From: Rifleibacterium sp035352635
GTDB lineage: Bacteria; Muiribacteriota; Ozemobacteria; Ozemobacterales; Ozemobacteraceae
Length of the DNA stretch: 18,865 nt
Reading direction: 5' to 3'
Assembly (NCBI GenBank): GCA_035352635.1
Contig: DAOPYA010000082.1
Span: forward strand, 1-18,865
Shown: positions 1-8,034 of the stretch, piece by piece
Layout: each line of letters starts with the position of its first letter
Position numbering within the stretch: the first letter of the stretch is position 1
Notes under the pieces: generated by a model
What the model saw: only the letters and a program-made list of their open reading frames with translations
Databases searched by the model: none
What the model was told of the DNA's origin: nothing
Position numbers and translations under genes: made by a program

Positions 1-134
1 TTTTCCCCGAACAGCAACAGGCATCTGATGAGTCGGCAGCGCCAAAGCCCACCCAGGAACCACCGCCGTCGCAATCTTCGTCGTCGCAACCCTCTGATGT
101 TCCACCCCCGCCACCGCCGACAGAAGACAAGTGA
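1..134 (+). CDS. 3' end of unidentified gene, Pro/Ser/Gln-rich C-terminal tail
   Basis: The frame beginning at base 3 is open to a TGA at 132-134 and encodes the last 43 residues of a protein whose start lies outside the window. The visible part is low complexity: Gln, Ser and Pro dominate, with a run of six prolines just before the acidic end (TEDK). Such a tail is likely disordered. No domain can be recognised, so the function is unknown. It is convergent with the RNA helicase gene and is followed directly by a strong hairpin terminator, which supports this as a real gene end. The other two forward frames have a stop at once or give Arg-rich nonsense. Confidence 0.6.
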   Translation, partial: FPEQQQASDESAAPKPTQEPPPSQSSSSQPSDVPPPPPPTEDK

Positions 135-155
135 TCCCGACTTGAGGTGAAATAA

Positions 156-192
156 AAAATCCCCGGTCAGCTGTAAGCTGACCGGGGATTTT
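156..192. terminator. bidirectional intrinsic terminator
   Basis: A perfect 17-bp stem (156-172 with 176-192) has a 3-nt loop (GTA) and a GC-rich core CCCCGG/CCGGGG. On the minus strand the stem runs into TTTTTTATT, a good U-tract for the helicase gene. On the plus strand it is followed by TTTTGTTT, serving the gene ending at 134. Its place between two convergent genes fits a shared terminator. Confidence 0.9.
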
Positions 193-204
193 GTTTAGTT
201 TGCC

Positions 205-2106
205 TTAGAAGATATCAGGCAGTTCTTTTTTGCTGGTGCGGGTCTGGGGGCGCTGCTCAGTGTTGCGAACCTGATTGCGGGTTTCGCTCTGGTTCTGGGT
301 CGCAGTTCTGGCCGGGCGCTGTTCGCTGCCATTCTGCTGCCACGAACGGTTGTTGGTAGTGGAGCGGGTATTGGTATGGCGCGGCTGAACAGTTCTGGTT
401 TCGGTGGTTGTGGTCCGGCGGGTTTCGGTGTGATGAGCCGGTGTAGTGGCAGTTGTTCTTCTCGCCGGTTCGTTACGGGTGGTGGTAGCGGCCGGAGCGC
501 CAGTGCGGCGCGACTGCTTTTCAGCGGCACGGTTGCGGCAGGCGGCCTTGAAGGCACGAATTTCGGCGATGCGCTGGGCAAGGGGAACTTCAAGGGCTTC
601 GGTCGGCTTGGTAGTATAGTCGAAATTTTCGAGTTTTACCTGTTCGATGCGGGTCTTGATGGTGCGTTCGATCTGGCTGAAATCATACATTTCGTCGGGT
701 GATACGAGAGTGTAAGAATAGCCGGTCATGCTGGCGCGGGCTGTGCGGCCGGCGCGATGCACATAATCTTCAACAACGTGCGGCACATCGAAATTGATTA
801 CGTGTGAAACAGCTTCGACGTCGATACCACGTGAAGCGATGTCGGTGGCAACGAGAACTCTGACTTTGCCGCTTCTGAAGTCTTCGAGGGCTTTGGTGCG
901 CTGCAACTGACTGCGGTTGCCATTGATGAAATCAGTGGCGACGTTTTTGCGGTCAAGAAACAGGGCCAGTCTTTTGGCACGGTGTTTGGTGCGGGTGAAG
1001 ATAATGGCGCTGCGGATCTGGTGTTGATCGATAATATTGATCAGCAGTTCTTGTTTAAGGTTATCGCTGACTCTGAAAGCTTTGTGTTCGATGCCGGTGG
1101 CAGTGATCTGCGGGCGTTCGATATCAACGGCAACAGGGTTGTTCAGCATATCTTTCGAGAGAATGACGATCGGGGCCGGCAGGGTTGCAGAGAAAAAGAA
1201 AGTCTGGCGCTGGGTTGCGGGCAGGGCTTTCAGAACGCGTCTGATATCTGGCAGAAAGCCCATGTCAAGCATGCGATCGGCTTCGTCGAGAACGAGATAT
1301 TCAAGGTGGGGAAGTTTGGCATAGGGTCTGGTCATGTGGTCGAGCAGACGGCCGGGGCAGCATACCAGGATGTCAACGCCACTTCTGAGGGCGGTTTCCT
1401 GGGGCAGCATGCTGACACCACCGAAAATGGCGGCGCAACTGAGGTCTGTGCAGGTTGCCAGGTCATTGAAATGCTGACAAATCTGGGCGGCCAGTTCGCG
1501 GGTTGGGGTGAGAATGAGCGCTCTGGTTCGGGGGGTGATCCGGCCGGTGGCTCTTTTTTCATTTTCGCGGCTGGTGATAATGCGATGCATTATGGGCAGC
1601 AGGAAGGCGGCTGTTTTGCCGCTGCCGGTCTGCGAGCTGGCCAGGATATCTCTGCCCTGGATGGCTGCTGGAATGGCTTTCTGCTGAATCGGAGTCGGAG
1701 TGGTAAAACCGTTGCGGGTTATACCCTTCTGAAGATCGGGGTGCAGGGTAGCAAAAACTGAATTAGTGCCTGTAATCGTGGTGTTCACGGGTTCGGTAGT
1801 GGTGTTCTGGGTGTTGTGCATTGGTTGCGTATTGAGTTCAACTTTCCGGGTGGTATTGATGGTGTGCAGATGATTATGAGTGGTAGTCTGACGGGGTTCT
1901 CTTTCGGTCTGACCGGCAGTATTTTCATTGGTGTTCTGCTGATTGTGAGTTGTTTCACGAGTTGTGGGAATAGTGGAATGTCTAAAGTGAGTGGCCATTA
2001 AAAATGTGTCCATTTCTTGTTCGGTGGGAGGCGAGGCTCTAAACCGATTATGCCGGCTGAGCGAAGGGGTCAGGTTAATCCGCCGGAAAAAAACCGCCCT
2101 TTGCAT
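205..2106 (-). CDS. rhlE: RhlE-like DEAD-box ATP-dependent RNA helicase with long Thr-rich tails
   Basis: This is a superfamily 2 helicase that unwinds RNA duplexes with ATP, typically in ribosome assembly or cold adaptation. All motifs are intact: Q motif (TPTPIQ, about 137-141), Walker A (SSQTGSGKT, 157-165), PTRELAAQ (201-208), GG, PGR (251-253), DEAD (274-277), SAT (306-308), ATDIASRGID (420-429) and HRAGRTAR (450-457). The LDMGF after DEAD is typical of the RhlE branch. Unusually, about 70 residues before the core (about 37-112) are rich in Thr, Asn, Gln and His, and about 100 residues after it (about 533-628) are rich in Thr and Arg. The start is uncertain: ATG 2106 lies about 32 nt after the predicted transcription start but has no clear Shine-Dalgarno; ATG 2013 and ATG 1998 are alternatives. 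The gene is monocistronic between a promoter and a terminator. Confidence 0.93.
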   Translation of the reverse strand: MQRAVFFRRINLTPSLSRHNRFRASPPTEQEMDTFLMATHFRHSTIPTTRETTHNQQNTNENTAGQTEREPRQTTTHNHLHTINTTRKVELNTQPMHNTQNTTTEPVNTTITGTNSVFATLHPDLQKGITRNGFTTPTPIQQKAIPAAIQGRDILASSQTGSGKTAAFLLPIMHRIITSRENEKRATGRITPRTRALILTPTRELAAQICQHFNDLATCTDLSCAAIFGGVSMLPQETALRSGVDILVCCPGRLLDHMTRPYAKLPHLEYLVLDEADRMLDMGFLPDIRRVLKALPATQRQTFFFSATLPAPIVILSKDMLNNPVAVDIERPQITATGIEHKAFRVSDNLKQELLINIIDQHQIRSAIIFTRTKHRAKRLALFLDRKNVATDFINGNRSQLQRTKALEDFRSGKVRVLVATDIASRGIDVEAVSHVINFDVPHVVEDYVHRAGRTARASMTGYSYTLVSPDEMYDFSQIERTIKTRIEQVKLENFDYTTKPTEALEVPLAQRIAEIRAFKAACRNRAAEKQSRRTGAPAATTTRNEPARRTTATTPAHHTETRRTTTTETRTVQPRHTNTRSTTNNRSWQQNGSEQRPARTATQNQSETRNQVRNTEQRPQTRTSKKELPDIF

Positions 2107-2144
2107 CGATGATCCGAAAACTACGGATTCATTAATGTTGCATT

Positions 2145-2173
2145 ATCATAACAGATAAATTCACATCTGGCAA
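2145..2173 (-). promoter_or_regulatory. sigma-70 type promoter of the RNA helicase gene
   Basis: On the minus strand, TTGCCA (-35, 2173-2168) is 17 bp from TATGAT (-10, 2150-2145), and the -10 is preceded by TG in the extended position (TGTTATGAT). Transcription should start near 2138. The leader before ATG 2106 contains a small hairpin (ATCCG/CGGAT). The rest of the gap up to 2385 holds no gene or clear terminator that I can see. Confidence 0.7.
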
Positions 2174-2385
2174 GCTATACTTGCAGCCGACAAAAATCCT
2201 GGGGCTTTTTCAGATGTTGAACCACAGCATTCACGCCTTCCTGAGACTTCCAGGCACCCTCCAAAAACTATCTCAACGAAATTTCCAGACTACCCATTTT
2301 AAGGAGATCAAAGTAATCTGGCAGGTTTCTGGTTTATTGCAATTTCTGGGTGCTGTTGCCTGCAGCGGGTGGAATTTTGAAAGTA

Positions 2386-3219
2386 TTATTTCTGGTAATC
2401 GGGTGGGGCGATGCATTCAGAAAAGCCAGAGGTGCCTGAAAGACGGCGGTGGCGAAGAATTCTGATGAGAAATTCCCAGAAATTTCCGGCCTTGAATCGT
2501 ATTATGCTGGTCATACGTCTATAAAAAGGCACCTTCAGCCCCAGCTTCGCAACGATCTGGTAGTTTTCGTTCAGCCCGGGGCGGCCGGCGTTCTGGCTCA
2601 GCTGGCGGCCGTGCAGGCGAAAAGCGCCGATGGTGGGTTGTTTGATTTTATGCACCCGGGCGCCCGACATAAATGCCCGCAGCAGAAAGTCGAAGTCTGC
2701 AGAATAGCGGTAACTGGTGTCAAAGCCATGCAGACGTTCCCACAGGGATTTTTTATAGAGAGTGCCGATTGGTGAAATCGCACAGATATGTGAAGCTGCC
2801 AAGGGAATTATATGCCTTGGCCCCGGAAAGGCGTAGCCATGGAGGAAACGACCGAAAAAATCAATAAAGTCGATGTCGCCATAGATCAATTCAACGTTTT
2901 CATCGACTTTTGCCAGCGCATCAAGCATGACGTCGGCAAAAACGATATCATCGGCATTGAGATAGCAGACCCATCTGGTGGTCGCGGCCTCGATACCAGC
3001 ATTGATGGCAACATACATGTTACCCCTGGCAACGTCGATTCTGCCGTCGTAAAGCCCGGCGGCTGCCTCGAGAGTGCCATCATCTGAATAACTGTCAGAG
3101 ATAATTATTCTGGCACCTGCCTCGCGAAGTGGCGCAAGCGATTCAAGAGTGTTTCTGATCGTCTTTTTGACGTTGAGGGTTGGAACAACAATGGTCAGGT
3201 CGAGTGCCGGTTCAGTCAT
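2386..3219 (-). CDS. family 2 (GT-A) glycosyltransferase
   Basis: This is a GT2 enzyme that transfers a sugar from a nucleotide donor, probably to a growing surface glycan on the cytoplasmic face of the membrane. The N-terminus has the family start LTIVVPTLN (8-16), then SDSYSDDGT (41-49), and a DxD-type metal/nucleotide site YLNADD (86-91). A later segment, YSADFDFLLR, matches the usual acceptor-side acidic motif. There are no membrane segments. I chose ATG 3219 over the longer ATG 3243: it is preceded by AGGG at about 7 nt and overlaps the upstream radical SAM stop by 8 nt (ATGACTGA), which points to translational coupling. It is the last gene of the surface-sugar operon. Acceptor and donor cannot be told from sequence. 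Confidence 0.88.
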   Translation of the reverse strand: MTEPALDLTIVVPTLNVKKTIRNTLESLAPLREAGARIIISDSYSDDGTLEAAAGLYDGRIDVARGNMYVAINAGIEAATTRWVCYLNADDIVFADVMLDALAKVDENVELIYGDIDFIDFFGRFLHGYAFPGPRHIIPLAASHICAISPIGTLYKKSLWERLHGFDTSYRYSADFDFLLRAFMSGARVHKIKQPTIGAFRLHGRQLSQNAGRPGLNENYQIVAKLGLKVPFYRRMTSIIRFKAGNFWEFLIRILRHRRLSGTSGFSECIAPPDYQK

Positions 3220-4711
3220 GGCTATTGCCCTGCCGGCCGGCAATAAACCAGGCCAGAAGCCTGGGGTTGGCTGCTAACCGACTGGCGACCTTGCGAAAGA
3301 TGGTAAAAGGCTCGTTAATAAAGCGTTTTAACATAACCTTAAAGAATCTTTTCTTGAGAATTCTGAGAGCTTGCCGTTGAAAATGCATCAGCATTCTTTC
3401 CCAGGCGGGTTGCGGGATCGCTGAGAAATTCATGTGCAGGCTTCCCTGATGCAGTTCGCTCCAGTCGATGGTATCCGGGTTGAGCTTGCCGGCGGCCACC
3501 AGATCGTTGAACAGAGTGGTGCCCGGCAGCGGGGTAGCAATGTTCAGTTGAAAAGAATTCAGCGGCAGCCGCCTGATCAGGTCGATGGTTTTCTGCATGT
3601 CGGCGGCGGTTTCCCAGGGGAAGCCTATGATGAAGAAACCCATCACCATCAGATCAAACTTTTTGAACAGCGTCAGAGCGTTTTCGACCTGCGAAATTTC
3701 GAGTTTTTTTCGAATTGCCTTAAGCGTTTTTGGCGAGCCCGTTTCGATGCCGATGTAAACCTGGGTGCAGCCGCTCTCTTTCATCAATCTGACCAGATTC
3801 TCGTCGAGAGTATCGACCCGGGTGACGCAGGTCCATTTGACCTTTTCAGCTGCCAGGGCATGGCACATTTGTTCCATGCGGTCGCGCTTCAGCGAAAAAG
3901 TGTCGTCTTCAAAGCAGAAGTGGCTGATGCCGTAGCGTTCTTTAACAGTTCTGATCTCGCCCATGACGTTTTCAATGCTGCGAAACCTAACCTGGTGGTC
4001 AGTGGCGCAGTAGACGCATTGAAACGGGCAACCTCGGGCGGTCAGCAGCGACCAGGTGAAAATGTCACCGGCCTTGCCGTCTTCAAAGCCATAGTGTGAG
4101 AGTTTCGATTCAAAGAGCGGCAGGGGAAAATCATCGATGTTCTGCTGCTTCTGGCGCTGGCCGGTCTGGCAAACCATTTTTTCGTGCCGTTTGAAGGCGA
4201 TGCCAGCCACATTCTGCGGCCGTTCGAGGTTCTGCAGCAGTTCACAGAAGGTTTCTTCACCATCGCCGATGACGACGTAGTCAGCACCAGATTGTTGCAG
4301 ACTCAACTCGGGAAGTGCTGATGGATGGCGGCCGCCGAGCACTATTTTTGCGCCCGGGCATATCTGTCTGGCAACTTTTGTCAGCTGGCAAGCTGCAGGA
4401 AAGGTCGCGGTCATCGAACTGATGCCAATTACCTCGGGTTTCGCTGCTGAGATAACATTTTTGATGTCGTTCCAGATCGGGTCTTCGAGATCAAACAGTC
4501 GGCGGCGATATGTTGCATGCCCGGAAGTGAAAAGGTCGTTTGCCATCGAGGGCACCAGGCCCTGCGCATAGTCGGCGTTATAGACTTCGATGCTGATTTC
4601 AGGCAGATTTTTCCGCACTGAAGATGCGATGTAGTTTAGGGCGATTGGTGGAGCCGCCAGGCAGGAACCAAAAAAACGCAACCAGGGCGGGTGTATCAGC
4701 AGGACTTTCAA
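3212..4711 (-). CDS. B12-binding domain radical SAM protein (BchE-like class)
   Basis: The protein has an N-terminal cobalamin-binding Rossmann domain (about 1-160), starting KVLLIHPP and including the IVLGGRHPS segment and YVVIGDGEETF. A radical SAM TIM barrel follows, with the [4Fe-4S] motif CPFQCVYC (Cys 228, 232, 235). A SPASM-like cysteine cluster is not evident. Members of this class perform radical methylations, ring rearrangements and similar chemistry; the substrate here is unknown. Its place between an aminotransferase and a GT2 gene suggests modification of a nucleotide sugar, glycan or lipid carrier. I chose TTG 4711 because AAGGAA lies 6 nt upstream and the protein then begins at the conserved strand; a farther in-frame TTG at 4738 has no such site. 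It is translationally coupled to the GT2 gene. Confidence 0.88.
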   Translation of the reverse strand: MKVLLIHPPWLRFFGSCLAAPPIALNYIASSVRKNLPEISIEVYNADYAQGLVPSMANDLFTSGHATYRRRLFDLEDPIWNDIKNVISAAKPEVIGISSMTATFPAACQLTKVARQICPGAKIVLGGRHPSALPELSLQQSGADYVVIGDGEETFCELLQNLERPQNVAGIAFKRHEKMVCQTGQRQKQQNIDDFPLPLFESKLSHYGFEDGKAGDIFTWSLLTARGCPFQCVYCATDHQVRFRSIENVMGEIRTVKERYGISHFCFEDDTFSLKRDRMEQMCHALAAEKVKWTCVTRVDTLDENLVRLMKESGCTQVYIGIETGSPKTLKAIRKKLEISQVENALTLFKKFDLMVMGFFIIGFPWETAADMQKTIDLIRRLPLNSFQLNIATPLPGTTLFNDLVAAGKLNPDTIDWSELHQGSLHMNFSAIPQPAWERMLMHFQRQALRILKKRFFKVMLKRFINEPFTIFRKVASRLAANPRLLAWFIAGRQGNSHD

Positions 4712-4717
4712 ATCTAT

Positions 4718-4723
4718 TTCCTT
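4718..4723 (-). promoter_or_regulatory. Shine-Dalgarno that sets the TTG start of the radical SAM gene
   Basis: AAGGAA on the minus strand sits 6 nt before TTG 4711-4709. This favours the TTG start over the in-frame TTG at 4738, which follows a stop codon directly. Confidence 0.65.
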
Positions 4724-4738
4724 TCGGCGGCAGTTCAA

Positions 4739-4822
4739 TTAAGGCAGTTCGCCTATCTCCGGGATGGAAGTTATTAAACTGGATTTTTCAAGACTTCTAC
4801 CGGCAGGTAAGGTTTTATTCAT
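4739..4822 (-). CDS. possible 27-residue peptide ORF between aminotransferase and radical SAM genes
   Basis: An ATG at 4822 overlaps the aminotransferase stop as ATGA, and the frame runs 27 codons to a TAA at 4741-4739. It fills nearly the whole gap to the radical SAM gene. The peptide begins MNKTLPAGRS and ends SIPEIGELP. It has no Cys and no Shine-Dalgarno of its own, so expression would rely on reinitiation after the aminotransferase. It shares its frame with the radical SAM gene, so it could be a chance open stretch. No known family is recognised. Confidence 0.25.
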   Translation of the reverse strand: MNKTLPAGRSLEKSSLITSIPEIGELP

Positions 4823-5904
4823 CGCTGCCACAGGTTTATGACTTCGCAGACTTCAAGAATATCTTCGCTGGTATGGAAATAAGAAATGGGCAAGCTCAAT
4901 GTTGTTTTGTGGATTTCTTCGGAGATCGGGTAGTCGCCGGTGAGAATTCCCTGCATTGCTTTCTGTTTATGAGGCGGCAAGGGATAATGAACTTCTGTTT
5001 TGATACCCTTTTTTAAAAGGTATTCTTTTAATTCGTCACGGTTAGTGGTTCTAATGTTGAAGATATGGAAAACATCAAAAAAATCGGGGTGCTGTGCTGG
5101 CTTTATGAATCTGGCATCAAGATTCTCAAAGTAAAGTTTTGCCAAAGCTCGTTTATGCGCGTTGATCTTTTCCAGATGCTTGAGTTTTACGGATAAAACG
5201 AATGCCTGGAATTCATCAAGCCTTGAGTTATAACCAATGCAATCGTTGTAATACTTTACTGAAGATCCGTAGTTGCGCAGTGCTTTGAATTTTGCATTCA
5301 AATTACTGTCATTGGTGGTTATGGCTCCTGCATCACCGAGAGCTCCAAGGTTCTTGGTGGGATAAAAGCTGAAGCAGCCAATTCCGAAAGAACCGGCCAA
5401 TTTGCCTTTGAAAGATGCTCCATGAGCCTGTGCCGTGTCTTCAATTAGGCAAAGATTGTGGGCCCTCGCAATCTGCATAATTGAACCCATTTCGCAGCAC
5501 TTGCCGTATAGATGAACCACCATGATGGCTCTGGTGGCAGGGGTTATTTTTTCCTCGATTTTGGCAGGGTCAATGTTATATGTGGCAATGTCTGGTTCGA
5601 CCAGTATCGGCTTCAGGCCGTTTCTGACAATTGCAAGAATCGTGGCGATGTAGGTGTTGGAGGGGACGATGATTTCACTCCCGGCGGGAAAGGCCATGGC
5701 ATCCAGGGCGAGAACAAGGGCATCGAGACCTGAGGCTACTCCGACGCAATGCTGGCAGCCACAATACTCGGCAAATTCTTTTTCAAAGCGCGAAACACCT
5801 TGCCCAAGAACATACCAGCCACTGTTCAAGAATTCCGAGAAGCCAGCTTGATATTCAGCAAAAAACGCTTCGTTCGCCTTGCGGAGGTTTTCATACTCGA
5901 TCAT
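4819..5904 (-). CDS. DegT/DnrJ/EryC1/StrS aminotransferase, probably dTDP-3-keto-sugar 3-aminotransferase
   Basis: This PLP-dependent fold type I sugar aminotransferase is of usual family length (361 aa). Visible signatures are SGLDAL (58-63), PSNTYIAT (81-88), EDTAQAHGA (155-163, with the PLP-pyridine Asp156) and the Schiff-base Lys184 in SFYPTKNLGALGD. The common GDGGA is GDAGA here. The gene directly follows a 3,4-ketoisomerase with the stop and start overlapping (TGATG). That pairing matches FdtA-FdtB and QdtA-QdtB, which make dTDP-3-amino-3,6-dideoxy-galactose or -glucose. I infer it aminates C3 of the ketoisomerase product with glutamate as donor. No N-acetyltransferase (FdtC/QdtC type) follows in the operon. 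Confidence 0.92.
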   Translation of the reverse strand: MIEYENLRKANEAFFAEYQAGFSEFLNSGWYVLGQGVSRFEKEFAEYCGCQHCVGVASGLDALVLALDAMAFPAGSEIIVPSNTYIATILAIVRNGLKPILVEPDIATYNIDPAKIEEKITPATRAIMVVHLYGKCCEMGSIMQIARAHNLCLIEDTAQAHGASFKGKLAGSFGIGCFSFYPTKNLGALGDAGAITTNDSNLNAKFKALRNYGSSVKYYNDCIGYNSRLDEFQAFVLSVKLKHLEKINAHKRALAKLYFENLDARFIKPAQHPDFFDVFHIFNIRTTNRDELKEYLLKKGIKTEVHYPLPPHKQKAMQGILTGDYPISEEIHKTTLSLPISYFHTSEDILEVCEVINLWQR

Positions 5905-6263
5905 CAGTATTCCTCGTCGATGTAGTCTTCAACGTCGTAGTATTCGGAAGCACATACCAGGAGGATCGAACCGCTGGTGAATTTATCCATTGTGTGCCAG
6001 TCGCGGGTTTCAAGAATCAGGCATTTTTGCGGTGCATCGAGTAGAAAGGTTTTTTGGCTCTGGCCGTTATTCACAAATATTTCGCAACTTCCATTCAAGC
6101 AAATCAGTGCTTGAATATTTTTCTTGTGCCGGTGTCCGCCACGCTTTCCGTTAGCGTTGTAAATGTAGTAAACCCTTTTGATGGCAAAAGGCAGCACTTT
6201 CTCGATTACGGTTAAACTGCCGGTGTTATTGGTAAAAGCTGGGAGATTAATGATTTCAGCCAT
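5904..6263 (-). CDS. dTDP-4-keto-6-deoxyhexose 3,4-ketoisomerase (FdtA/QdtA-type cupin)
   Basis: A single small cupin of 119 aa shifts the keto group of dTDP-4-keto-6-deoxyglucose from C4 to C3 and sets the gluco or galacto configuration. The diagnostic segment is RGGHRHKKNIQALICLNG (41-58) with His44 and His46, and KRVYYIY (29-35) supplies the conserved Arg/Tyr pair. Whether the product is galacto (FdtA) or gluco (QdtA) cannot be decided by eye. I start it at ATG 6263, just 1 nt after the stop of the upstream glycosyltransferase; a GTG at 6272 in frame is the alternative. The next gene overlaps by 1 nt. The enzymes that supply its substrate (RmlA, RmlB) are not in this window. Confidence 0.9.
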   Translation of the reverse strand: MAEIINLPAFTNNTGSLTVIEKVLPFAIKRVYYIYNANGKRGGHRHKKNIQALICLNGSCEIFVNNGQSQKTFLLDAPQKCLILETRDWHTMDKFTSGSILLVCASEYYDVEDYIDEEY

Positions 6264-6264
6264 T

Positions 6265-7212
6265 TTATTCACTTAATAGTTCAGATTTTTTGTAGACATT
6301 ATAACTGCCTTCTAACCATCTTTTAAAGTCCCGATAAAGAATTAAAAGACTTTTTGCTGGTTTCTGAGTGCCATGATAGTCAAAACCATTGCCAATGGGC
6401 TCTAGTTTGTCGGCAATACTTTCCAAATGACGAATGTATGGCTTATAGAGCCTCTTTATGTCAGTTTTCCGGAATTTATAGCGGCCAAGTTCAATCTTTT
6501 CATGAGTGAGGAACTTCAAATCCTGGAAATGGTAAAAAACGAGACTGAAGGCTTTTGAATCAAGATCATATCGCATAAGGTTCCAGGGCGCAACTCCGCC
6601 CCCGGGATGTTGCAGAACATGAATGCCATCAAACCGTTCCGGCCAGTCATCCAGGTATTTCTGATCGCCGAATTTTCCGTTTTCGCATCGCGCATAGCAC
6701 CAGTCGAGGCAGGCATTTTTCCACCATAGCAGGGTTTTCATGCCATGCGCGTCATTTTTGAAGGTGACAAACTGCACACAATAAATTCCTGCATTTTTTG
6801 TACAATCATATTCAGGCAGATATCGATGTTCGGTTATCAGAACCGAATTTGTCCCCATTTCTTCTATCAGAACGGCCGGGTCAGAGTAAAAGTAAAGATC
6901 GGCATCAAGGTAAGTGCAATTTTCTAAATTGAACGTTCTGATTGAATAATCGATGATAGAGGGCGTACAAGTCCAGCAGTATTCCCCGGCAGTGCGATCT
7001 TTTTTTACCTTAAGCAGAGCCTCATCTTCAAATTCTGAAAGGGTTACAACCGTAATCTTCTTAAGCTTCAGGGCTTTTAAAACATTGGCGCACTGGTTGT
7101 CAAAGGCAAAGATGTAAAGATGAAAGTCTGCTCCGGTTGATAAAAGTGATTCATACATCGCTACGCCGCGAGTCAGGTAGCTGCTGTTGAAAAGCGTGCA
7201 ATAGTTATACAT
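6265..7212 (-). CDS. GT8-like glycosyltransferase of surface-glycan synthesis
   Basis: The 315-aa protein begins with a strand-loop typical of GT-A transferases (YNYCTLFNSSYLTRG) and contains a DxD metal site in YLDADLYFYSDP (101-112), with an upstream SIIDYSIR helix as in GT8/LPS glycosyltransferases. There are no signal or membrane segments. Its product is therefore probably transfer of a sugar to an O-antigen-like chain in the cytoplasm, but donor and acceptor are unknown. I start it at ATG 7212, which overlaps the upstream methyltransferase stop by 8 nt; a TTG at 7230 is less likely. The Shine-Dalgarno is weak, fitting coupled translation. It is unusually rich in Cys and Tyr for a cytoplasmic transferase. 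Confidence 0.8.
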   Translation of the reverse strand: MYNYCTLFNSSYLTRGVAMYESLLSTGADFHLYIFAFDNQCANVLKALKLKKITVVTLSEFEDEALLKVKKDRTAGEYCWTCTPSIIDYSIRTFNLENCTYLDADLYFYSDPAVLIEEMGTNSVLITEHRYLPEYDCTKNAGIYCVQFVTFKNDAHGMKTLLWWKNACLDWCYARCENGKFGDQKYLDDWPERFDGIHVLQHPGGGVAPWNLMRYDLDSKAFSLVFYHFQDLKFLTHEKIELGRYKFRKTDIKRLYKPYIRHLESIADKLEPIGNGFDYHGTQKPAKSLLILYRDFKRWLEGSYNVYKKSELLSE

Positions 7213-7957
7213 TTTTCGTTTTTTTCGCAAGAATTATATTGTCGAGATAAAGGTCTTTATTGCGGGGAAGAAGCCAGGACGCAAGCAAGCCGAGTAGATT
7301 GAATGGCGCCATAAAAATAATTGCTGCCAGCAGGTTCTTAAGGGTGCTCGAACTTTCGAAAATTTTGTAGGTGCTCGCATTGATCAACTGACATATCAGT
7401 TCCGGGCCATCATTAGTTCGGCGGTGTTTGATTATTTCAAAGCCGTTTTTGTTGAGCAGATGCTTTAAACCATAGTAGGTATAGCGTGCAAAGTCTTGCG
7501 GTTGCTCATGTTCATCCCACACGAATGGAACGGTAAGCAGAATGAAACCATTTATTTTTAATATACGGTTTGTTTCAACTAAAAATTCGCCAGGATTGAA
7601 AACGTGTTCCAGAACCTGATTTAACATGATTCCATCAAACTCTGAAGATTGGAAAGGCATGGTTTTGCCATCATAAAAGAAATCGGCTTTCTTACTCTGA
7701 CGATTCTCTGGCGTATCAAGTTCAAGCCCAATGTATTCAGAGACTTGGCAGTATTTTTTATATGGCTTCTGACCGCAACCGATATCAAGAATTTTTCCAT
7801 TCAAACTGGTGCATAATTCGGCGAGATTTTCTGCCAGGCCTTTTCTTGCGAAATAAAACGGATTGATGAAAATACCGATGCAGCCAGGAGTGTGCTGTTC
7901 TCGATTATAGACTTTTTTCAAAAAATTAAGAGCATCGATCAGTTTGATAGAATGCAA
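7205..7957 (-). CDS. class I SAM-dependent methyltransferase (Methyltransf_11 type) with C-terminal hydrophobic segment
   Basis: SAM-binding motif I is ILDIGCGQKPY (56-66), the acidic residue after strand 2 is in GLELDTPE (77-84), and motif IV/post-I is FDGIMLNQVLEHVFNPGEF (107-125). This pattern is typical of small-molecule or sugar methyltransferases such as the UbiE/Methyltransf_11 group. A hydrophobic stretch at about 207-230 may anchor it to the membrane. The start used is TTG 7957, with AAGGTGG about 10 nt upstream; no in-frame ATG exists nearby. It belongs to the glycan operon and overlaps the GT8-like gene. I infer methylation of a sugar or of a chain end; the target is unknown. Confidence 0.8.
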   Translation of the reverse strand: MHSIKLIDALNFLKKVYNREQHTPGCIGIFINPFYFARKGLAENLAELCTSLNGKILDIGCGQKPYKKYCQVSEYIGLELDTPENRQSKKADFFYDGKTMPFQSSEFDGIMLNQVLEHVFNPGEFLVETNRILKINGFILLTVPFVWDEHEQPQDFARYTYYGLKHLLNKNGFEIIKHRRTNDGPELICQLINASTYKIFESSSTLKNLLAAIIFMAPFNLLGLLASWLLPRNKDLYLDNIILAKKTKNV

Positions 7958-8034
7958 AATGAACGGGCCACCTTCTCAAGTGCTGACAAACAGTAATTTT
8001 CCTAATATTCACAGCCAGATTAGCATAACAATAA

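Noticed and set aside
982..1761. 259-codon open frame on the plus strand inside the helicase gene
   Set aside because: It is fully antisense to a helicase core with every motif present, has no recognisable domain, and such frames are common opposite GC-rich genes.
2181..2465. 94-codon plus-strand frame downstream of the GT2 gene
   Set aside because: It overlaps the end of the GT2 gene in antisense, has no ribosome site and a composition unlike a protein.
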